Counted from the first letter of the stretch, positions 31,433 to 40,644 are shown. The stretch is DNA of 64,000 nt from Pedobacter polysacchareus (GCF_019802255.1 NZ_JAHYSS010000001.1:310001-374000), one strand, 5' to 3'. The notes: generated by a model from the letters alone, not told the origin. A program made the numbers and translations.

Positions 31433-32623
31433 ATGGGAAAGCAAAAATATTTTGATACCGCGCTTAAACCTGAACGTGCTGTTCTTGTTGGCGTAATAAG
31501 ACAAGGTGAAAAACCGGAAGAAACCAAAGAGTATTTGGATGAACTGGCATTTCTGGTAGATACTGCTGGAGGTGTGGTGACGCACATTTTTACTCAAAAA
31601 ATGGAGAAGCCTGACCGGAGCACTTTTGTAGGTACAGGAAAATTAGAAGAAATAGCGGCTTATGTGAAGTCGGAAGAAATAGATTTAGTGGTGTTTGATG
31701 ATGAATTGTCACCTTCACAACTGAGAAATATTGAGCGTGAACTGCAGGTGAAAGTACTGGACAGGAGTAACCTGATCCTGGATATTTTTGCAGGCAGGGC
31801 ACAGACTGCACAGGCGAGAACTCAGGTGGAGCTGGCTCAGCTGCAATACTTACTGCCACGATTAACCCGTTTATGGACCCACTTGGAGCGCCAAAAAGGG
31901 GGTATCGGGATGAGAGGTCCCGGTGAAACTCAGATTGAAAGTGATAGAAGGATGATTTTGGAGAAAATTGCACTTTTAAAAGAACGTCTGAAACTCATCG
32001 ATAAGCAAAATGAGACACAAAGAAAAAATCGTTCTGAACTGATTCGTGTCGCATTGGTAGGATATACCAACGTGGGCAAGTCTACGATCATGAACATGCT
32101 GTCGAAATCGGAAGTATTCGCGGAAAATAAATTGTTTGCTACTTTAGACACTACGGTGCGTAAAGTGGTGATCGAAAACGTGCCTTTCCTTTTATCGGAT
32201 ACGGTAGGTTTTATCCGCAAACTGCCTCACCATTTGATCGAATGTTTCAAATCTACCTTAGATGAGGTACGTGAAGCAAATGTTTTGATCCATGTGGTAG
32301 ACATATCTCATCCTAATTTTGAGGATCAGATCAATGTCGTCAATGAAACTTTAAAAGACCTGGGCGCAAGAGACAAACCGACGATCATGCTGTTCAATAA
32401 AATTGATGCATATGTGAGCCCGGAAGTAGATCTGGAAAATGGGGAGAAGTCTACATTGACCATTGAAGAGTTTGAACACAGCTGGATGGCCGCCAATAAT
32501 GCCCCTGCGATGTTTATCTCTGCCTTGCACAAAGAGAATTTAGAAGAATTTAAACAACTATTGTACGATAAAGTGAAGGCTTTACATACAGAGCGCTATC
32601 CTTACGATAAGCTGTTATATTAA
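31433..32623 (+). CDS. hflX: GTPase HflX
   Basis: A ribosome-associated GTPase that can split or rescue stalled ribosomes. 396 residues. The N-terminal HflX domain includes VGTGKLEEIAAYV, DDELSPSQLRNIERELQVKVLDRSNLILDIFAGRAQTAQARTQVELAQLQYLLPRL and GGIGMRGPGETQIESDRR. G domain: G1 ALVGYTNVGKSTI, G2 ATLDTT, G3 DTVGFIRKLPHHL, G4 FNKID. It is followed at 19 bp by rbfA, another ribosome factor, so a ribosome-linked unit is likely. Confidence 0.96.
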   Translation: MGKQKYFDTALKPERAVLVGVIRQGEKPEETKEYLDELAFLVDTAGGVVTHIFTQKMEKPDRSTFVGTGKLEEIAAYVKSEEIDLVVFDDELSPSQLRNIERELQVKVLDRSNLILDIFAGRAQTAQARTQVELAQLQYLLPRLTRLWTHLERQKGGIGMRGPGETQIESDRRMILEKIALLKERLKLIDKQNETQRKNRSELIRVALVGYTNVGKSTIMNMLSKSEVFAENKLFATLDTTVRKVVIENVPFLLSDTVGFIRKLPHHLIECFKSTLDEVREANVLIHVVDISHPNFEDQINVVNETLKDLGARDKPTIMLFNKIDAYVSPEVDLENGEKSTLTIEEFEHSWMAANNAPAMFISALHKENLEEFKQLLYDKVKALHTERYPYDKLLY

Positions 32624-32642
32624 TATTAAGATTGGAATAATT

Positions 32643-33026
32643 ATGGAAAGTAAACGTCAGCAGAAATTTGCCGGAATCCTGCAAGAGGAATTAGCTAGTA
32701 TATTTCAACGTGAAGGAGCAGCATATTTACCAAATACCTTGGTTACCATTACTAAAGTCCGCGTTTCTCCGGATTTAGCGGTAGCAAAGGTTTATTTAAG
32801 CTTTTTAAATACCAACAATACCACATTATCTGTGGCAGAAGTGAACGCTCATTCTAGTGAGATCAGGTATAAATTAGGCGCAAGAATTCGCCATCAGGCA
32901 AGAGTTGTACCTACCTTAACCTTCTTCCTGGATGATACAAATGAGTATGTACAGCACATGGATAAGATCTTTGACAAGATTGCAAAAGAGCCTAGACAGC
33001 CAGATACAGAAGAAACAGCGGATTAA
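32643..33026 (+). CDS. rbfA: Ribosome-binding factor A
   Basis: A 30S maturation factor of 127 residues. The KH-like pattern is visible: RQQKFAGILQEELASIFQRE, VTITKVRVSPDLAVAKVYLSFLN, and SSEIRYKLGARIRHQARVVPTLTFFLDDTNEYVQHMDKIFDKI, the last being the conserved end of the family. A short acidic tail follows. Located between hflX and an M23 peptidase, in the same direction with gaps of about 20 bp. Confidence 0.94.
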   Translation: MESKRQQKFAGILQEELASIFQREGAAYLPNTLVTITKVRVSPDLAVAKVYLSFLNTNNTTLSVAEVNAHSSEIRYKLGARIRHQARVVPTLTFFLDDTNEYVQHMDKIFDKIAKEPRQPDTEETAD

Positions 33027-33046
33027 TTTATAGCGCTAAAAATAAT

Positions 33047-33754
33047 ATGCAGGAAACAGCAGCCCCAAATCATCTATTGAATCTAAAAGGGGTAGAAATT
33101 GGAAAGGTGGTAGATTTTGATCCCTCAACGGATCGATTGTATCCTTTTAATTTTACCGTTAGCAATACGGAGCTGAGTCCGGAAATATTGGCCGATACGG
33201 CACTTTTTAGCGATTGGATTACTGATCATCTGTCGAAGGCCAATGCCCGTTATGGGATTGGCGGATATGATGAACACCGGACGATCTATGCCCGGAGTCA
33301 TCATTTTGATAGTGATGAAGAACCTCGCAGACTACATCTTGGGGTCGATATCTGGGGTCCTGCAGGAACGAAAGTATACAACTTTTACGATGCGGAAGTC
33401 CACAGTTTCAAATTCAATGACCATTATGGGGATTATGGGGCAACCATTATTCTTAAATATACGATCAATGGCCAGGTGTTTCATGCTTTGTACGGACACC
33501 TGAGCTTAGATTCATTAACTGGTTTATCAGTAGGACAGAAGATCGCTAAAGGAACAGCATTTGCTGCTTTTGGCATCCCGGAGGAGAACGGTCACTGGCC
33601 TCCTCACCTTCATTTTCAATTGATTTTTAACCTGTACACTGCTCATGGTGATTACCCTGGAGTGTGTCAGTTTTCACAAAAGGCGGCATTTCTCTTGAAC
33701 TCCCCAGATCCTTCCGCAATATTAAAACATACTTTTAAAGCCGCATTGATTTAA
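33047..33754 (+). CDS. M23-family metallopeptidase domain protein without signal peptide
   Basis: A 235-residue LytM/M23 protein. Zinc ligands are visible as H97-x3-D101 (RLHLGVDIWGPAGTKV) and the second His of H187-L-H189 (PPHLHFQL), with H151 in YGHLS. The barrel strands VYNFYDAEVHSFK, GATIILKYTINGQVFHALYGHLS and VGQKIAKGTAFAAFG are in order. Members normally cut peptidoglycan cross-links outside the membrane, but this sequence starts MQETAAPNHLLNLKG and has no signal peptide or membrane helix. Either it is exported in another way or has another substrate. Part of the hflX-rbfA group by spacing. Confidence 0.85.
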   Translation: MQETAAPNHLLNLKGVEIGKVVDFDPSTDRLYPFNFTVSNTELSPEILADTALFSDWITDHLSKANARYGIGGYDEHRTIYARSHHFDSDEEPRRLHLGVDIWGPAGTKVYNFYDAEVHSFKFNDHYGDYGATIILKYTINGQVFHALYGHLSLDSLTGLSVGQKIAKGTAFAAFGIPEENGHWPPHLHFQLIFNLYTAHGDYPGVCQFSQKAAFLLNSPDPSAILKHTFKAALI

Positions 33755-33771
33755 TTTCCGTAAATTAGGGT

Positions 33772-34422
33772 ATGGGCAAAATCTTATTTTTATGCTTCCT
33801 GTTTTTCGGATTTTCGGCACAGTCGCAACCTAGATTAAAAGGTGGACTGGACAAATTTGTCATGGAAAAAAAGGTGTATCCGCCATATTCCCTGCGCAAC
33901 TGTATCCAAGGTCTGGTGACCATTGAATTTAAACTCAATGACCATGGAGAGGTGACTTATTCCGCGATTCGTTCAGGTATAGGTACAGATCTGGACGATG
34001 AAGCACTTCGTCTGATTCGTCTGAGCAGCGGTAAATGGGAGGTTCCTAAAAGCCATGATACTACTGTAGTACTGCTTGCTCCTATGAAATTTGAGCTTTC
34101 CGGATCCGGCTGCGATGGGAAAACCAAGACGGATATTACCCTGGCAATCGCCAATTATGTATCCAATGCCTCCCTCACAGAGGTGATCCAGAATTTCTAT
34201 AAAAATAGAGAAACAGTAGGTTTTAAACCTGAAGATGAGGCCAGGTTTGCCAGGCTAAAGGAACAACTGGGCTATGATGATGATTACTTTTCGGAAAGGA
34301 TAAAAGATGGAAAACGCAAACTGAAACAAAAAGATCCTCAAGGCGCTTGCGAAGATTTTCTATTTGTCAAGAATATGGGATCCAATATGGCGGATGAGTT
34401 GATTGCTCAGTATTGTCTTTAG
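33772..34422 (+). CDS. Exported protein with TonB C-terminal-like domain
   Basis: A 216-residue protein with signal peptide 1-18 (ending GFSAQSQ). Residues about 22-108 resemble a TonB C-terminal domain (VYPPYSLRNCIQGLVTIEFKLNDHGEVTYSAIRSGIGTDLDDEALRLIRLSSGKWEVP). In ordinary TonB this domain is at the C-terminus behind a membrane anchor and proline-rich spacer; here it is N-terminal and periplasmic, followed by a charged helical region. Cysteines C42, C115, C200 and C215 may form disulfides. It is thus not an energy-transducing TonB. Function unknown. It starts 17 bp after the M23 gene. Confidence 0.72.
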   Translation: MGKILFLCFLFFGFSAQSQPRLKGGLDKFVMEKKVYPPYSLRNCIQGLVTIEFKLNDHGEVTYSAIRSGIGTDLDDEALRLIRLSSGKWEVPKSHDTTVVLLAPMKFELSGSGCDGKTKTDITLAIANYVSNASLTEVIQNFYKNRETVGFKPEDEARFARLKEQLGYDDDYFSERIKDGKRKLKQKDPQGACEDFLFVKNMGSNMADELIAQYCL

Positions 34423-34440
34423 GTAAAAGAACCTAGCGGC

Positions 34441-35322
34441 TTATGATGGACAAATGATCGAAATGGCTGCAGGAAGAATAGTGGCTTCCACACGGTTCAC
34501 TTTCCCCACATACTCGCCATCTACTTGAAAATGCACTTTATGCTTCGTTTTGATACACAGGTCTTTGGTATGGAATAGCTCAATTTTTTCTGGATTAAAA
34601 GGCAGTTCTGTAAATCGAACTTTTAAAATTTCGAGTACCGTATATTTCTTCACTAAAATGACCTCAAATAGCTCGTCTGATAAATCGCCCTCCGGGTTGA
34701 TTTTTACACCTGTGCCGTAACTGGTGGCATTGGCAATCACGACCATAGCTGCCTGGGTCTGGATCTGTTTTCCTTTGATTTCTAGCTGTATCTCCATTTT
34801 ATGGTAGCTCCAAAGGGCCTGCCAGGCGGCTTTTGCATAACCCAACATGCCACGACTGGGTAAACTGTCAAAACGTTTGATGATGTAGGCATTGAAGCCA
34901 ATATCCGCAAGGTGGATGCAAAGTTCTCCATTTACTTTTATGGCGTGGATTTTTTTAGGCTGCCCTTTTGCTGCCACTTGAAGCGCGGCGTCTAGTTCCA
35001 GCGGGATACCCAGTTCTTTAGCCATCCCATTAGCCGAACCTGCGGGAATGATGCCTATTGGCATGTTTGATCCCTGTAAACATTCGGCCACGAGCTTTAG
35101 CGTACCGTCGCCGCCTACAGCAATAACGCGATCGGCCTTTGACTCATTTATGGCTTGCTTTATTTTTTCCTGACTGCAGTTTTTAGGGAGCTCAAAAATC
35201 TGAATTTCCTGAGGCTGTCCTTTAAAATGAAGGGCTATAGCTTCGGAATAGTTAATTTGCTGATTTCCAGAACCGGGGTTAACGATAAAAAGTAATTTTG
35301 CGCTCAAATTGGCTGCTCCCAT
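34441..35322 (-). CDS. Diacylglycerol/lipid kinase family protein (YegS-like)
   Basis: A 293-residue cytoplasmic lipid kinase. Catalytic-domain motifs are KLLFIVNPGSGNQQ near the N-terminus, the nucleotide loop VIAVGGDGTLKLVAECLQG, PIGIIPAGSANGMAKELGIP, and a beta-sandwich C-terminal part with VKINPEGDLSDELFEVILVK and HFQVDGEYVG. Such proteins phosphorylate diacylglycerol or related lipids. It is divergent from the App1-type phosphatase gene, with only 53 bp between, so the two may be controlled together. Confidence 0.9.
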   Translation of the reverse strand: MGAANLSAKLLFIVNPGSGNQQINYSEAIALHFKGQPQEIQIFELPKNCSQEKIKQAINESKADRVIAVGGDGTLKLVAECLQGSNMPIGIIPAGSANGMAKELGIPLELDAALQVAAKGQPKKIHAIKVNGELCIHLADIGFNAYIIKRFDSLPSRGMLGYAKAAWQALWSYHKMEIQLEIKGKQIQTQAAMVVIANATSYGTGVKINPEGDLSDELFEVILVKKYTVLEILKVRFTELPFNPEKIELFHTKDLCIKTKHKVHFQVDGEYVGKVNRVEATILPAAISIICPS

Positions 35323-35375
35323 TGATATTGTTTAATACCACAAACAACTTTTGGCTTACTCTGTTTTAATTAGTA

Positions 35376-36356
35376 ATGAATAAATCCTGTAATGTTAAAG
35401 TATATCATGGCTACGGACATACCCACGATCTGGTTATTTATGGCCATGTGTTTACTTTTAAAGCGAAAACAAAACAAGTTTACAGCAATAATATCTTTGT
35501 AAATATTGCCCACCTTTTGAAACTTTTTATTGTGAAGCCTGCCGCATTTACCAGGGTACAGCTTAATTTTAATGGACAGTTGATAGAGCAAAAAACTGCT
35601 TATGATGGTTTTTTTAAATTTGAATGGGAAGCTATTAAGGATGTAACTGCGGGATGGCATGGCGTAACGGTGAAAGCATTTGCGAAAGATGGAACTTTGA
35701 TTGGTGAATCTTTAGGCAAAGTATATGTGCCGCACCTTACCCAATATGCGATCATTTCTGATGTAGATGATACCGTGATGGTTTCCCATTCGGCCACCAT
35801 AGGACGAAGGTTGCGGGAACTGTTTATTAAAAATCCAAGAACGCGTAAAACCTTTTCTGGCATTGCCGAATTCTACCGTCAGCTCGCTTTATCCCATACT
35901 ACTGCTGATCAGCCTAATCCTTTCTTTTATGTATCCAGTACAGAATGGAATCTTTATGATTATCTGGTAGAAACATTTCGTTTTAACCGACTGCCGGAAG
36001 GGGCCTTTTTACTCAACCAGCTGAAACGCTGGACCAGCTTAATTAAAACCGGTAAAACAGGACATGAAGGGAAACTGATACGTTTGAGAAGGATTATGGC
36101 TGTTTTCCCAAATCAGAAGTTTATTCTTTTTGGTGATAACTCACAGAAAGATCCCTCTATTTACGCGACCATTGCAGAGAAGTTTCCGCAGAATGTATCT
36201 GCGGTATTCATTAGAAACGTGCGCAAAGAAAAGGAATTGGAAACTTCGGGAATATTGAAAAAAATGGAAGTGATAGGAATCCACACCTGCTTATTTAAAG
36301 ATAGTAAAGACGCATTTGAAAAGGCGCAAAAAATAGGTTTGATTGAAATTAAATAG
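35376..36356 (+). CDS. App1-family phosphatase (DUF2183)
   Basis: A 326-residue protein with the App1 phosphatidate phosphatase catalytic domain. A beta-rich N-terminal region (about 10-120) precedes the HAD-like motif D129-V-D131-D-T133 (AIISDVDDTVMVSHS), then the FYVSSTEWNLYDYLVETFRFNRLPEG segment, SLIKTGKTGHEGKLIRLRRIMAVFPNQKFILFGDNSQKDPSIYATIAEKFP. Yeast App1 dephosphorylates phosphatidate. The divergent lipid kinase next door could carry out the opposite reaction. No signal peptide. Confidence 0.88.
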   Translation: MNKSCNVKVYHGYGHTHDLVIYGHVFTFKAKTKQVYSNNIFVNIAHLLKLFIVKPAAFTRVQLNFNGQLIEQKTAYDGFFKFEWEAIKDVTAGWHGVTVKAFAKDGTLIGESLGKVYVPHLTQYAIISDVDDTVMVSHSATIGRRLRELFIKNPRTRKTFSGIAEFYRQLALSHTTADQPNPFFYVSSTEWNLYDYLVETFRFNRLPEGAFLLNQLKRWTSLIKTGKTGHEGKLIRLRRIMAVFPNQKFILFGDNSQKDPSIYATIAEKFPQNVSAVFIRNVRKEKELETSGILKKMEVIGIHTCLFKDSKDAFEKAQKIGLIEIK

Positions 36357-36417
36357 GCGAGTTACCTCTTTTAAAGGATATGGTTTTGGGAACAGTTTGA
36401 TATTTATCTCTTGGGTT

Positions 36418-36801
36418 TTAACTGATTGACTTACCGAATGGTGTAAAGGCCAGGTTCATTAACTTGAAATGTTGCCTGCCGAAAGGGATACCTATAATCG
36501 TAATACAAAACAACAATCCGAAAACTAAGTGGGTTAAAGCAATCCAGAAACCACCAAAAACCAACCAGATGATGTTCATGATGGTAGATAAGCAACCGGT
36601 ATTGGAAGAGGTATCTGTGATTTTTACCCCGAATGGGGCCAATCCTACAATGGCAAATTTGAAACATTGCAGGCCAAATGGAATACCTACGATGGTGAGA
36701 CATAAGATCAATCCTCCGATGATGTATTCGAAAAAGATGAAAATGCCGCCAAAAATGATCCAGATGATATTGCCTATTAAGTTCATAGCCTTGTTTTTCA
36801 T
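36418..36801 (-). CDS. YccF-type inner membrane protein
   Basis: A 127-residue membrane protein made of two similar halves: NLIGNIIWIIFGGIFIFFEYIIGGLILCLTIVGIPFGLQCFKFAIVGLAPFG and MNIIWLVFGGFWIALTHLVFGLLFCITIIGIPFGRQHFKLMNLAFTPFG. The repeated IVGIPFGxQxFK motif defines the YccF domain (DUF307). Four membrane helices. Function unknown. Convergent with the App1 gene. Confidence 0.9.
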   Translation of the reverse strand: MKNKAMNLIGNIIWIIFGGIFIFFEYIIGGLILCLTIVGIPFGLQCFKFAIVGLAPFGVKITDTSSNTGCLSTIMNIIWLVFGGFWIALTHLVFGLLFCITIIGIPFGRQHFKLMNLAFTPFGKSIS

Positions 36802-36858
36802 TTAAGATGCGATAAAGAAGCGTTCGTTACATTAAATTATTGTTTTTATTATTGCATC

Positions 36859-37491
36859 ATGGTTTTTAGACTTGATGAAAAGGAGGTGAGTTTTCCAGAC
36901 CCGGCATTGGCGGATCCGGACGGATTATTAGCAGTAGGGGGAGATTTAAGTGTCAACAGACTGCTTTTAGCCTATCATCATGGGATTTTTCCATGGTTTA
37001 GTGAGGATGATCCTATTTGTTGGTATTCTCCTCATGAGCGTTGTGTAATTTATCCGGATCAGGTGAAGATTAGCAAAAGCATGGCAAAAGTTCTAAAAGA
37101 TGGGGTATTTAAAATTACCTATAATGAAGCTTTTCCAGAAGTGATCAGAAATTGTGCTAAAGTTGGCAGAAAAGATCAGCCGGGCACCTGGATTACAGCA
37201 GAAATGCAGGAGGCTTATATTGCTTTACATGAATATGGATTTGCAAAAAGTGTGGAAGTCTGGAAGGATGGGCTTTTATGTGGTGGATTGTACGGACTGG
37301 AAATTGGCAATGTATTTTGCGGAGAAAGCATGTTTAGTCTGGTCAGCAATGCTTCTAAAGCAGGCTTGATTTGGTTGTGTCAGCACAAGAACTTTAAGCT
37401 GATCGATTGTCAGCTCCCGAATGACCATTTGATGAGCCTGGGCGCAGTCATGATCAGTCGGGATGAATATTATAGTTTTTTACAAGGCTAG
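36859..37491 (+). CDS. aat: Leucyl/phenylalanyl-tRNA-protein transferase
   Basis: Adds Leu or Phe from aminoacyl-tRNA to the N-terminus of proteins starting with Arg or Lys, marking them for ClpS/ClpAP. 210 residues; signatures FPDPALADPDGLLAVGGDLSVNRLLLAYHHGIFPWFSEDDPICWYSPHERCVI, GTWITAEMQEAYIALHEYGFAKSVEVW, GGLYGLEIGNVFCGESMFS and IDCQLPNDHLMSLGA. The pattern is full length and typical. Its stop is part of a hairpin shared with the convergent helicase gene. Confidence 0.96.
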   Translation: MVFRLDEKEVSFPDPALADPDGLLAVGGDLSVNRLLLAYHHGIFPWFSEDDPICWYSPHERCVIYPDQVKISKSMAKVLKDGVFKITYNEAFPEVIRNCAKVGRKDQPGTWITAEMQEAYIALHEYGFAKSVEVWKDGLLCGGLYGLEIGNVFCGESMFSLVSNASKAGLIWLCQHKNFKLIDCQLPNDHLMSLGAVMISRDEYYSFLQG

Positions 37492-37507
37492 CCTTTGTTT
37501 AGGCTAG
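37488..37507. terminator. Hairpin at the convergent ends of aat and the SNF2 gene
   Basis: CTAGCCT (37488-37494) and AGGCTAG (37501-37507), loop of six T/G bases. The stop codons of both genes lie inside the arms. T content nearby is modest, so efficiency as terminator is uncertain. Confidence 0.4.
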
Positions 37508-40398
37508 TTCAGGATTTCCCTGATGTCGTCTTTACTCAATGATTTGAAGAAGCTTTCTTCGGTTGTAATCAATGAACTGGCCAGCCTTTTCTTGCGGTTC
37601 TGCAAGGCAAGAATTTTTTCTTCTACCGTATCTTTTGCGATAAACTTGTAAATGAAAACTTTCTTTTCCTGTCCGATGCGGTGGGTCCGGTCGATGGCTT
37701 GTTGTTCAACAGCTGGATTCCACCATGGATCCAGAATAAACACATAATCGGCTTGCGTAAGGTTTAAACCTACACCACCCGCCTTGATCGAGATTAGAAA
37801 TACCTTTAGTTCTGTGTTTTCCTGGAACTCTGCCACGATTTCTCCTCTGTTTTTTGTGGCACCATCCAGATAAGAGAAGGGGATTTCTTCTTTCTCAAAA
37901 TACTGTCTGAAAATATTCAGGTGCTTCACAAATTGGGAAAAGATCAGCACTTTATGGCCACCTTTTAATACGTTATCCAAAGTATGGATTACGTTTTCGA
38001 ACTTACCGGAATCAGCAGAGTAGTCTTCATCAATCATCACGGGATGATTGGCCAGCTGCCTCAATGCAGTTAATCCTTGTAATAGCTGCACCTGTTTTTT
38101 AGCATAAGTACCATCATCCATGCTGCTCAGCAAGTCGTTTCTATAAGCTGATTTTGTTTTCTCATAATAAGCGGCCTGGTCTTCAGACATATCGCAATAA
38201 ATCACTTGTTCCGTTTTTGCAGGAAGCTCAGAGGCTACCTGTTCCTTGGTTCTGCGCAAAACAAAAGGTTTGATGATGGCCTGTAATTTTCTGGCTTTTT
38301 CCTCATCTTTTCTTTTCTCGATGGCTTGTACATATTCTTCATTGAAGAAGGTCTGTGTACCTAATAAACCTGGATTTAAGAAGGTAAGTTGGGTCCAGAG
38401 GTCACTTACGGAGTTTTCTACCGGTGTACCGCTCAGGATCAGTTTATGTCTGGATTTTAATGCTTTTACGGCTTTAAATGATTTTGAAGAAGGATTTTTG
38501 ATGTTCTGACTCTCATCCAAAATGATGTAGTTGAAATAATAATCCTTCAATAAATCTATGTCTACACGAGTGATTCCATAAGTTGTGATGATGATGTCAT
38601 ATTTCGCAAATTGACTGATGTCTTTGTTTCTGGAGCTGCCGGTGTGGGCATGAATCTTTAGTTTCGGCGTAAATTTCTTGGCTTCATTCAGCCAGTTATA
38701 GATCAGAGAAGTAGGCATGATGATCAGTGACGTACTTTTCGTCGACTGCTCTTCATCTTCTTCTTTAATCTTTTGCAGCATTGCCAGGGTCTGAATGGTT
38801 TTACCTAAACCCATATCATCCGCCAGACAGCCACCAAAATTATACTCCCTTAAAAAGCTAAACCAGTTGTAGCCCGCTTTCTGATAGCTGCGGAGGTCTC
38901 CTTTAAAATGTACCGGCATCTTAGTATCGGCAATGTTTTCAAAATCGTTCAATCTTTGCAATTTGCGACTCAGCGTCACATTGGCAATGCCATCTTCTGC
39001 CAATTCATTGATCAGTCCGATGTGGTGTTTTTTTAACTTTAATTCTTTGCCGCCATCAGAAAGACTAAACAGACTTCCATATTGGGTAAACCATTTTTCA
39101 GGAATGATCGCAATGGAGCCATCAGGAAGGGTAAACTCTCTCTTTTTATGAAGGATATGTTGTTTTAGGGCAATAAAGGGAATGGGATACTGACCGAAAT
39201 AAACGATCGCATTGATGTCAAACCAGTCATTGTCTTCTTTGATTTCAAAATCAATCTTGTTACTGGCAAACTGAAATTTTTTAGCGCTCTGATTTTGTTC
39301 GATTTCAAATCCTTCCGCTTTCAATTGCTCAATATGTTCATTTACCCAATTGAGGACTGCATAACTCTGATTTTCATCTGCATGGGCAGGCAATTCCAGG
39401 TTATGGTCCAGCGGACTCACTTTTTTAAGTCCAAGGCTGGTCAGAAAGTTAAACTTCTGTTTTTCCCATGTTGCATCTCTTTTGATGCGGGTGAAGATAT
39501 AGTTGTCTTCTATCTTTTCTATATGTACGGTTATTTTCTTCTCATTGCCCATGGCAAAAGCATGGGTATCATACCTAAAGTATAATTGCAACTGAGAGAT
39601 GCCTGCATCCACATAAATTACCTTGATGACTGGTGTAGGCTCATGTTTTTCCGTTTTGATGTCAAATCCTTCCGCATACACATGGTATTTTTCAATCAGC
39701 GGGGCTACAAATTTTTCAAAGTAAGCGCCTTCAGTTGATTTAGGGATCGTGATATAGCGTTTGTTTAAAAACGGCAGCAATTTTTTACCCTCAATGTCTT
39801 GTTCGAAGAAATATAGTACATCATTCAGGAGGAGCCAAGCCGGTTGGTTACTCACCACCTGTGCTTCCTGAAACATGAAATCAATGCGCATTCCCTGGTA
39901 TTTGATGGTTGGGAAATAACGGGTTTCCATCGCATTGCGCCTAAAATGAAACAATACGGTAGCGGGTTCAGCAGCGAGTTCAATTTTTCGTTCTGCAGGC
40001 CAGCCGTCACTGTCCATCTGGTACAATGCCCCATCTTTTTTAATCAGCTCTAAAGCTTCAGCCAGTTTCTTTTCAATCTTTGGTCTTACATTTTCATAAA
40101 ACTTATCATTGAAGAATTTACTGAAGAATTCTACCGGGCGGATAGGTTTCTTATGGTATTTCTTGATGATGAAGTCCTGCTCGGTTTCATCCAAAATTTT
40201 AATCAGCTTGAAATCTTTTTCTGTCAGGTGTGCTGCGAATTCGGATGCGGTATGAGAAAAAATCCTTTGGTAAGTTAAGGAAAAGTCTCCCTGAGGATTC
40301 AGCTGGACAATATGAGGCTCTATCAAATAACCGAAAAACTCGTGTTTACACAATGAATAAACAATTTTACAGGGCTTAGAACTATCTACACGTAACAT
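37504..40398 (-). CDS. SNF2-family helicase/ATPase
   Basis: A 964-residue Swi2/Snf2 ATPase. The first half, to about residue 490, is a poorly conserved, beta-rich region that I cannot assign. The helicase core follows: LRSYQKAGYNWFSFLREYNFGGCLADDMGLGKTIQTLAML (motifs Q and I), IIMPTSLIYNWLNE (Ia), IITTYGITR, YIILDESQNIKN (II; DESQ in place of DEAH), LILSGTPVENS (III), then the C-terminal lobe with KVLIFSQFVKHLNIF, SIKAGGVGLNLTQADYVFILDPWWNPAVEQQAIDRTHRIGQ (V-VI). Such bacterial proteins translocate on DNA or remodel RNA polymerase-DNA complexes, as RapA does. Single-gene unit. Confidence 0.92.
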   Translation of the reverse strand: MLRVDSSKPCKIVYSLCKHEFFGYLIEPHIVQLNPQGDFSLTYQRIFSHTASEFAAHLTEKDFKLIKILDETEQDFIIKKYHKKPIRPVEFFSKFFNDKFYENVRPKIEKKLAEALELIKKDGALYQMDSDGWPAERKIELAAEPATVLFHFRRNAMETRYFPTIKYQGMRIDFMFQEAQVVSNQPAWLLLNDVLYFFEQDIEGKKLLPFLNKRYITIPKSTEGAYFEKFVAPLIEKYHVYAEGFDIKTEKHEPTPVIKVIYVDAGISQLQLYFRYDTHAFAMGNEKKITVHIEKIEDNYIFTRIKRDATWEKQKFNFLTSLGLKKVSPLDHNLELPAHADENQSYAVLNWVNEHIEQLKAEGFEIEQNQSAKKFQFASNKIDFEIKEDNDWFDINAIVYFGQYPIPFIALKQHILHKKREFTLPDGSIAIIPEKWFTQYGSLFSLSDGGKELKLKKHHIGLINELAEDGIANVTLSRKLQRLNDFENIADTKMPVHFKGDLRSYQKAGYNWFSFLREYNFGGCLADDMGLGKTIQTLAMLQKIKEEDEEQSTKSTSLIIMPTSLIYNWLNEAKKFTPKLKIHAHTGSSRNKDISQFAKYDIIITTYGITRVDIDLLKDYYFNYIILDESQNIKNPSSKSFKAVKALKSRHKLILSGTPVENSVSDLWTQLTFLNPGLLGTQTFFNEEYVQAIEKRKDEEKARKLQAIIKPFVLRRTKEQVASELPAKTEQVIYCDMSEDQAAYYEKTKSAYRNDLLSSMDDGTYAKKQVQLLQGLTALRQLANHPVMIDEDYSADSGKFENVIHTLDNVLKGGHKVLIFSQFVKHLNIFRQYFEKEEIPFSYLDGATKNRGEIVAEFQENTELKVFLISIKAGGVGLNLTQADYVFILDPWWNPAVEQQAIDRTHRIGQEKKVFIYKFIAKDTVEEKILALQNRKKRLASSLITTEESFFKSLSKDDIREILN

Positions 40399-40644
40399 CA
40401 GCTAAAGGTTAAAACAAAGGGAGGGTAAGCATTTAAAAATCTTTAAACATACAGCAAATTGAACTTCTTTCAAATAAAATACCTGATTTAGCTAATTTTT
40501 TTTGTGCCTGTTCGTCGAAAAAAATGGCCCTTTGGTCGGGGATTCTTTCATTATGGTCTAAAACGGTAAATATTGATGAAACGTTTCTGAAATGAAGGCG
40601 TCTTATCTACAAAACCTTAAGAAATCATTTAAAATCAAAATATT

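Noticed and set aside
31590..31973. A 127-residue open frame antisense to hflX
   Set aside because: hflX has all GTPase motifs on the other strand; the antisense frame has no recognisable features.
36464..36805. A 113-residue frame antisense to the YccF gene
   Set aside because: The YccF frame has two matching membrane repeats; the antisense frame mirrors them.
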